DNA from: Candidatus Flexicrinis affinis
GTDB lineage: Bacteria > Chloroflexota > Anaerolineae > Aggregatilineales > Phototrophicaceae
Reading direction: 5' to 3'
Length of the DNA stretch: 64,000 nucleotides
Assembly (NCBI GenBank): GCA_016716525.1
Contig: JADJWE010000009.1
Location: 496,001 to 560,000 of the forward strand
A program made the translations under genes and the position numbers. The notes under the pieces were generated by a model. The model did not search any database, was not told the DNA's origin, and was given only the letters and a program-made list of their open reading frames with translations. Of the stretch, positions 59,649-64,000 are shown piece by piece (within the stretch, counting starts at the first letter, position 1; each line of letters begins with the position of its first letter).

Positions 59649-59669
59649 CCTATTCTATCGTAGAATAGG
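59649..59669. promoter_or_regulatory. Perfect palindrome between the HEGFH gene and padR
   Basis: CCTATTCTA (59649-59657) and TAGAATAGG (59661-59669) are exact inverted copies around the centre TCG. It lies 5 bp before the padR start and includes its TATTCT box, the expected place for an autoregulatory PadR site that could also control the divergent gene. Confidence 0.65.
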
Positions 59670-59673
59670 CAGC

Positions 59674-60201
59674 ATGATGCCGACACCGGACGAACTCATT
59701 CTGGCGTTGCTCTGCGCCCAACCGCAGCACGGGTATGCCGTCGCGGAAGCGTTCGCGGATCCCGAGCGGCTTGGCCTGATCTGGGACATGAGCGTGAGTC
59801 AAGTGTACAAGGTGCTGAAACGGCTCGAACAGGCGGGACTGCTCGACGGTACCGATATTCCAGTCGCTGCTGCGCCGAACCGAACCGAGTACCGGATCAC
59901 CGCGGCCGGGCGCGACGTGCTGAACAAGTGGCTCGACGAGCCAAACCCGTCGCCCAGTATCCGGCACGTACGGGTCGTGTTTTTGAGCCGGATGTACGCC
60001 GCGCATGCTTTACAGCGTCCGATTGCCGGCATTGTCCAGCGGCAGATTCAGCAGTGCGAGCAGCAGCGTGCCGTTGTCGCCGCCGAATACGAAGCCGCTC
60101 AGACCGATCCGGCACGTTGGGCGCTTGGCCTGCATCTGCACCAGATCGATGCGGTGCTGGCATGGTTGAGTCGGCTCTATGCAGGTCACCCGGTTTCCTG
60201 A
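59674..60201 (+). CDS. PadR-family transcriptional regulator
   Basis: 175 residues. The N-terminal winged helix-turn-helix spans about 5-85: LILALLCAQPQHGYAVAEAF, SVSQVYKVLKRLEQAGLL, RTEYRITAAGRDVLNKWL. The C-terminal half is the PadR dimerisation helix region (AHALQRPIAGIVQRQIQQC). ATG 59674 is chosen because PadR proteins begin this close to the first helix, though the frame opens earlier. modA follows 10 nt after the stop, so the regulator and transporter form one operon; its ligand may be linked to molybdate, but this is only inference. Confidence 0.93.
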   Translation: MMPTPDELILALLCAQPQHGYAVAEAFADPERLGLIWDMSVSQVYKVLKRLEQAGLLDGTDIPVAAAPNRTEYRITAAGRDVLNKWLDEPNPSPSIRHVRVVFLSRMYAAHALQRPIAGIVQRQIQQCEQQRAVVAAEYEAAQTDPARWALGLHLHQIDAVLAWLSRLYAGHPVS

Positions 60202-60211
60202 AGGAGATTTC

Positions 60212-61045
60212 ATGCGCTTGCCGAGATCACTCGCCGCAATCCTGCTGCTTGCCGCAAGCCTGAGCGTGGTCACCGGCCAGTCGCCGCGCACGCTGATTGT
60301 GTTCGCTGCGTCCTCGCTGACCGACGCGTTCGAGGAAATTGGCGCGACCTTCGAAACCGAGAACCCCGGCGTCGATGTGCTGTTCAACTTCGGCGGTTCG
60401 AGCACGCTCGGCGCCCAACTGAGCGAGGGTGCCGAGGCGGACGTGTTCGCCAGCGCCAATCAGCGCCAAATGGCAGCTGCTCAGGAGGCGGGACGGATCG
60501 CCGGCGAGCCGCGGGTGTTCGCACGAAACCGGCTTGCGCTGATCGTCCCGGCCGATAACCCTGCACAGATCGAGTCCCTCGCCGATCTCCAGAATCCGGG
60601 GGTCGTGCTGGTGATCGCGGCGGAAGGCGTACCCGTGCGCGACTACACCGAGACGATGCTAACCGCCATGAGCGCCGACCCGGCCCACGGCCAGATGGTT
60701 GTCGTTGGAATCCGCGCTAACGTCCGCAGCGAAGAACCGAACGTCCGGCAGGTGACGGCCAAGGTCGCGCTCGGCGAGGCGGACGCCGGCATCGTGTATT
60801 CGTCAGACGTGACGCCCGATATCCGCGAGTCTGTCATTCAGTTCGAAATTCCAGACGCGTTCAACGTGATCGCAGAGTATCCGATCGCGGTGGTCGAAGG
60901 CGCTGGGGATGCGGTACTTGCGCAGTCGTTCGTCGAATTCGTGCACTCGGACGCCGGGCAAGATACGCTCGAGCGTTGGGGCTTCGTGCGCGGCGTACCG
61001 GAGCGGCGCTGCTGGCGGTTGCTGTTCATTCCTGTGTGCAGGTAG
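60212..61045 (+). CDS. modA: Molybdate ABC transporter substrate-binding protein
   Basis: 277 residues with a signal peptide (SLAAILLLAASLSVVTGQ). ModA binds molybdate or tungstate outside the membrane. Typical features: VFAASSLTDAFEEIGATFE, FNFGGSSTLGAQLSEGAEAD with the anion-binding serines, VFARNRLALIVP, and the domain-linking ALGEADAGIVYSSDV. The C-terminal tail GFVRGVPERRCWRLLFIPVCR is longer and more basic than usual. GGAG lies 7 nt before the ATG. modB begins 3 nt after the stop. Confidence 0.93.
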   Translation: MRLPRSLAAILLLAASLSVVTGQSPRTLIVFAASSLTDAFEEIGATFETENPGVDVLFNFGGSSTLGAQLSEGAEADVFASANQRQMAAAQEAGRIAGEPRVFARNRLALIVPADNPAQIESLADLQNPGVVLVIAAEGVPVRDYTETMLTAMSADPAHGQMVVVGIRANVRSEEPNVRQVTAKVALGEADAGIVYSSDVTPDIRESVIQFEIPDAFNVIAEYPIAVVEGAGDAVLAQSFVEFVHSDAGQDTLERWGFVRGVPERRCWRLLFIPVCR

Positions 61046-61048
61046 CCG

Positions 61049-61852
61049 ATGCGCTGGGGACAGGTCGGAGTATACGGTGCCGCGAGCCTTGCGCTCGGTT
61101 TCTTGACGATTCCGGTGCTGGCGCTGCTGCTGCGCGGCGTGCAGGAGCAGGCGTGGGTTGGTGTACCGGTCGACGTTCTGCCGCCGGCCATCGGGCTGAG
61201 TTTCGCGACGACCGGCGTGTCGCTGCTGCTGACGGCCGCGTTCGGGACGCCGCTGGCGTTCGTGCTGGCCCGCAGCCGCTTTCGTCTCAAGCGACTCGTC
61301 AATACGTTGGTCGAGCTGCCGATCGTGCTGCCGCCGGCAGTTGCCGGTCTCGCGCTGCTGATCGCGTTCGGCCGGCGCGGCGTGATCGGCGGGGTGCTCG
61401 ACGACGCCGGCATTGCGATTGCATTCACGACCACCGCGGTTATCCTCGCGCAGTGCTTTGTCGCCGCGCCGCTGTATGTCCGTGCCGCGCAGGTCGGCTT
61501 CATGAGCGTGCCGAAGGAGATCGAGGACGCGGCACGTGTGGACGGGGCGGACGGATTCATGCTGTTTCGCCTGATCACGCTGCCGCTGGCACGGCGGGCG
61601 ATTGCGGCGGGACTGGTGCTCAGTTGGGCGCGCGCGCTGGGCGAATTCGGCGCGACGCTGCTATTTGCTGGCAGCTTGCAGGGCCGCACGCAGACCATGC
61701 CGCTGCTGATCTACAACATCATCGAGCGTGACATCGACGCCGCGATCTGGACGGGCATCATCCTGATTGGGCTGGCGCTGGTGGCGTTGGCCGCTTCGCA
61801 ATGGCTGTCCCCGCGAGAGCATAACGACGAACCCGGCTACGGAGTGTTGTAG
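61049..61852 (+). CDS. modB: Molybdate ABC transporter permease
   Basis: 267 residues with six hydrophobic helices. ModB forms the membrane channel. Signature segments: GLSFATTGVSLLLTAAFGTP, VELPIVLPPAVAGLALLIAF, the EAA loop EDAARVDGADGFMLFRLITL and ALGEFGATLLFAGSLQGRTQ. It lies 3 nt after modA. A modC ATPase gene would be expected next but is absent: the spacer after it is repeat-rich and the next gene is a phosphatase. Confidence 0.93.
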   Translation: MRWGQVGVYGAASLALGFLTIPVLALLLRGVQEQAWVGVPVDVLPPAIGLSFATTGVSLLLTAAFGTPLAFVLARSRFRLKRLVNTLVELPIVLPPAVAGLALLIAFGRRGVIGGVLDDAGIAIAFTTTAVILAQCFVAAPLYVRAAQVGFMSVPKEIEDAARVDGADGFMLFRLITLPLARRAIAAGLVLSWARALGEFGATLLFAGSLQGRTQTMPLLIYNIIERDIDAAIWTGIILIGLALVALAASQWLSPREHNDEPGYGVL

Positions 61853-61855
61853 AAA

Positions 61856-61886
61856 GTCGTCAGGATTCAGTTGTCAGTGGTCAGGG
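61856..61886. repeat. CAGTTGTCAG-family repeat, copy 4 (one arm)
   Basis: GTCGTCAGGATTCAGTTGTC followed by AGTGGTCAGG, a left-arm copy related to 2004-2019 and 37795-37810. No partner arm is seen nearby. Confidence 0.6.
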
Positions 61887-61934
61887 TGACGTGGGCCGTA
61901 TAGACTTGCGCTGTGTCCGACAGGTGCGTAAATG

Positions 61935-62039
61935 GTAGGGACGCGGCGTGCCGCGTCCGCCGTTGATAATGCGCACATTTGCGCCATGGTAGGCCAAGTG
62001 CGTGTGTGGTAGGGACGCGATACATGGTGTCCGCCGTTG
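61935..62039. repeat. Pair of GTAGGGACGCG palindromic repeats
   Basis: The first unit reads GGTAGGGACGCGGC then GTGCCGCGTCC, forming a 9-bp hairpin (61939-61947, 61950-61958). A second, degenerate unit at about 62009-62039 keeps GGTAGGGACGCG and TGTCCGCCGTTG. They lie 5' of the phosphatase gene, and an ATG inside the second unit (62024) is therefore unlikely to be its start. Confidence 0.6.
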
Positions 62040-62056
62040 GTCAGGAAGTACGATCT

Positions 62057-62638
62057 GTGCTCAACAAACTCGTCCGATTTGCCCGCAAGGGATTTCGCAT
62101 TCTGTACCGTCGTCTGCGCGATCAAGGTGTGCGGACGACTCTCGTATGGGTATATGGACGCGGCCTATCCAAGCTGACCGGTGTACCGCTGCTGCAGTAC
62201 AGCCGCGTGACTCCGCAGCTCTACGTCGGCCCGCAGTTCAATGCGCGCGGCAAGCGTCACCTCGAAGCCCACGGCATCACCGCGTCGGTCAACCTGCGCA
62301 CCGAGTTTGACGACGCGGCGCATGGTTTGGCGCTGGATCACTACTTGCACCTGCCGGTGGTTGACGACTCCGCGCCGACCATCGAGCAGTTCGAGCGCGG
62401 AGCCGCGTTTATCCACGAGCAGATCGAGGCGGGACGGGCGGTTTACATTCACTGCGCAGGCGGAGTGGGGCGCGCGCCGACCATCGCCGCGGCTTACCTG
62501 ATCTCGACCGGCAAGTCGCTGGACGACGCGCTGGCGGCGATCCGCAAAGTGCGGCCCTTCGTCAGCATCACGCCGCCGCAGATGGAACAGCTTCGCGCCT
62601 ATGAGGCGCAGCTCAGCGAACCGGAGCCTGCCGCATGA
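62057..62638 (+). CDS. Dual-specificity protein phosphatase-like protein
   Basis: 193 residues from GTG 62057 (AGGAAGT upstream). The C-terminal 140 residues form a dual-specificity phosphatase domain with the CX5R loop HCAGGVGRAPT (Cys133, Arg139) and the general-acid Asp expected in LPVVDDSAPT. The N-terminal 50 residues are basic (KLVRFARKGFRILYRRLRDQ) and may bind membranes or RNA. Its stop overlaps the next start as ATGA. The substrate could be phosphoprotein, lipid or polyphosphate; the pairing with a sulfotransferase-type gene is of interest. Confidence 0.86.
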   Translation: MLNKLVRFARKGFRILYRRLRDQGVRTTLVWVYGRGLSKLTGVPLLQYSRVTPQLYVGPQFNARGKRHLEAHGITASVNLRTEFDDAAHGLALDHYLHLPVVDDSAPTIEQFERGAAFIHEQIEAGRAVYIHCAGGVGRAPTIAAAYLISTGKSLDDALAAIRKVRPFVSITPPQMEQLRAYEAQLSEPEPAA

Positions 62639-63228
62639 ACATCCTGCGCAAAGAAACCCCGATCTATATCGTCAGCGGGCTGCCGCGCTCCGGCACGTCG
62701 CTGATGATGCAAATGCTGGAGGCTGGCGGCGTACCGGTGATGGTCGACTCTGAGCGGCCGGCCGACGAGAGCAACCCGCGCGGCTACTACGAGTATGCAC
62801 CGGTGAAGCGGCTGTATGCCGGCGACGCGGCGTGGCTGCGCGGCGCGCGCGGCAAGGCGGTCAAGGTGGTGTCGGCGCTGCTCAGCGCACTGCCGGCGAT
62901 CCACACCTACCGCGTGATCTTCATGCAACGCCCGCTGGACGAGGTACTGCGTTCGCAGAGCGCGATGCTGACGCGGCTGAACCGCGAAACCGCAGAAACC
63001 GACGACAGGATGCTGGAAGACACTGAGCGCCACCTGTGGGCGATCGATCAGTGGCTGTCGACTCAGCGCGGCGTGTCGGCGCTGCATGTCGGCTATCACG
63101 ACGTGCTGGCCGATCCGCGCGCGCAGGCCGAAGCGGTGGCGAAGTTCCTCGGCTTGAAACCCGACATCGACGCGATGGTCAAGGTGGTCGATCCGGCGCT
63201 GCACCGCGAACGCAGCGAACCGGAGTAG
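62635..63228 (+). CDS. Sulfotransferase-like protein
   Basis: 197 residues, shorter than most. The 5' PAPS-binding loop SGLPRSGTSLMMQML (about 14-28) matches sulfotransferase family P-loops, and the 3' phosphate-binding region MQRPLDEVLRSQSAML (about 102-117) matches the R-x7-S pattern. Such enzymes transfer sulfate from PAPS to carbohydrates, lipids or small molecules. The start overlaps the phosphatase stop by 4 nt. Truncation is not obvious, since the end (DPALHR) is family-like. Confidence 0.86.
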   Translation: MNILRKETPIYIVSGLPRSGTSLMMQMLEAGGVPVMVDSERPADESNPRGYYEYAPVKRLYAGDAAWLRGARGKAVKVVSALLSALPAIHTYRVIFMQRPLDEVLRSQSAMLTRLNRETAETDDRMLEDTERHLWAIDQWLSTQRGVSALHVGYHDVLADPRAQAEAVAKFLGLKPDIDAMVKVVDPALHRERSEPE

Positions 63229-63403
63229 CCGTGGCAATCGGCACGCCCCGGCGTGTCGAATGACACTGTCGTCCGAAACGAAGACGCGACATCCTCATCC
63301 TTATAGACAATGAACCGGTCAATTGCGTACGAGGCTCGCAGCCGTGCGATGCGCGATTCGCCGGTATTTGTGCGTGTCAAATACGAGATAGAGGGTTATT
63401 CCG

Positions 63404-63850
63404 ATGAGCAGCACCGCAACCGTACCGCATTCTGTGCCCGAGCCTCACAGCCGTCCGCTCAGCGTGCTGGCGTTCGCGTGGATCGTTACGCTCGCCGTGT
63501 CGTTCATGCCGGACATTCTGATCACCGAGCTTCGCATCGACTGGCCGATCCCGCTGCTTTGGACGAAGGTGATCGCGCTTGCCTTCTTCTTTGGGATCAC
63601 GTTTGTTTGGGCCGAAGTGCGAGCGCTGCGCTTCTACTTCATTCTGTTTGCCACCCTGACGCTCGCCACCGGGCTGACAACATGGGTAGCTGGGACCGAG
63701 TTCTGGCGCGGCACGTTTACCGGCAGCGGGTTTACGGCTCGGATGCTACCTGAACAGCTGCTGCGGCTGATCGTCGCGCTGATCGTGCTGGCCGCGCTCT
63801 TTGCGATCTACCGTCGTGGCGAACGGTTCTTTTCCGCGTCGGCAACCTGA
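63404..63850 (+). CDS. Four-helix membrane protein of unknown function
   Basis: 148 residues, four hydrophobic segments: VLAFAWIVTLAVSFMPDILI, LWTKVIALAFFFGITFVWAE, FILFATLTLATGLTTWVAG and LLRLIVALIVLAALFAIY. A short polar N-terminus and a basic C-terminal tail. No family recognised. The gene after it overlaps or abuts its stop, suggesting they are co-transcribed; the second helix-rich protein may be an intramembrane protease. Confidence 0.75.
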   Translation: MSSTATVPHSVPEPHSRPLSVLAFAWIVTLAVSFMPDILITELRIDWPIPLLWTKVIALAFFFGITFVWAEVRALRFYFILFATLTLATGLTTWVAGTEFWRGTFTGSGFTARMLPEQLLRLIVALIVLAALFAIYRRGERFFSASAT

Positions 63851-64000
63851 GCGCACCCGCCCGGCCTGTTCCGCTGCTGGGCATCGACGCGTCCGTCCGC
63901 TGGTCGCGGCTGGGCTGGATCTCGGCGCTGTGCATTGCGCTAGGCGTGGGGGCGTTTGTATTTCTATTTGGGAACGTGTCGCTGGGCGCGCTGGACAGCG
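63847..64000 (+). CDS. Partial membrane protein, cut by the window end
   Basis: From about 63847 a frame runs to the window end with no stop and gives LSAPARPVPLLGIDASVRWS and then a hydrophobic helix (GWISALCIALGVGAFVFLF). The start is unclear: no ATG, GTG or TTG is in frame near the previous stop, and the only overlap candidate is CTG in CCTGAG. It may be the N-terminus of a CPBP-type membrane protein, but this is a guess. Confidence 0.4.
   Translation, partial: MSAPARPVPLLGIDASVRWSRLGWISALCIALGVGAFVFLFGNVSLGALDS

Noticed and set aside
1..64000. CRISPR array or toxin-antitoxin/defence island
   Set aside because: No regularly spaced direct repeats, cas genes or recognised defence genes were seen; the short repeats are dispersed and palindromic.

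Overview
The window is GC-rich bacterial chromosome with short intergenic gaps and no rRNA or phage module. The gene mix suggests Chloroflexota, probably an Anaerolineae-like lineage. Pointers are lipoproteins with Thr/Pro linkers, SH3b and PD40 exported proteins, an atypical penicillin-binding protein with a huge acidic cytoplasmic N-terminus, a baeRF-type protein, DinB pairs, and abundant palindromic intergenic repeats. The taxonomic call is inference; no marker gene was compared.

1-9.7 kb: aldo/keto reductase and an ornithine cyclodeaminase family protein, then (minus strand) prolyl oligopeptidase, a KamB/NpmA-like 16S rRNA methyltransferase, Rho with a clear promoter and terminator, an FmdB zinc ribbon, a possible structured-RNA locus, and an ECF sigma/anti-sigma pair. 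9.9-11.2 kb: a decayed IS4-type element inside a long perfect direct repeat, abutting a 497-aa membrane protein. 12.7-18.3 kb: tRNA-Leu(CAA) with promoter and terminator, two lipoproteins, PncC, an orphan histidine kinase and a double-NYN protein. 18.7-28 kb: YchF, glycosyltransferase, TPR/lytic transglycosylase, methyltransferase, PD40 protein, SDR, SH3b protein and S51-type peptidase.

28-37.5 kb: part of a peptide-type ABC importer (two permeases and a binding protein, no ATPases), a GT39-like membrane protein, an amidohydrolase, an ion permease and a DUF11-like exported protein. 37.6-41.7 kb: a phenylalanine T-box leader (specifier TTC), interrupted by an interspersed repeat, followed by pheS-pheT. 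41.7-43.8 kb: repeat-rich spacer, then two DinB-like genes flanking a NUDIX hydrolase. 43.9-48 kb: a 1361-aa class A PBP-like protein in which every canonical catalytic motif of both domains appears replaced. 48.2-50.1 kb: a decarboxylating dehydrogenase and an MBL-fold hydrolase.

50.2-53.6 kb is the most unusual block: seven consecutive small genes on one strand, each encoding an N-terminal pair of hydrophobic segments and a shared acidic/basic C-terminal module centred on LLT-x-E-D-L-x-x-L-R. I recognise no described family for them. 53.7-64 kb: GH5 hydrolase, glutamine synthetase lacking the adenylylation tyrosine, a Balon/baeRF-like candidate hibernation factor, an HEGFH metalloprotease-like protein divergent from a PadR-modA-modB cluster with a strong palindrome between, a phosphatase-sulfotransferase pair, and two membrane proteins, the last cut by the window end.
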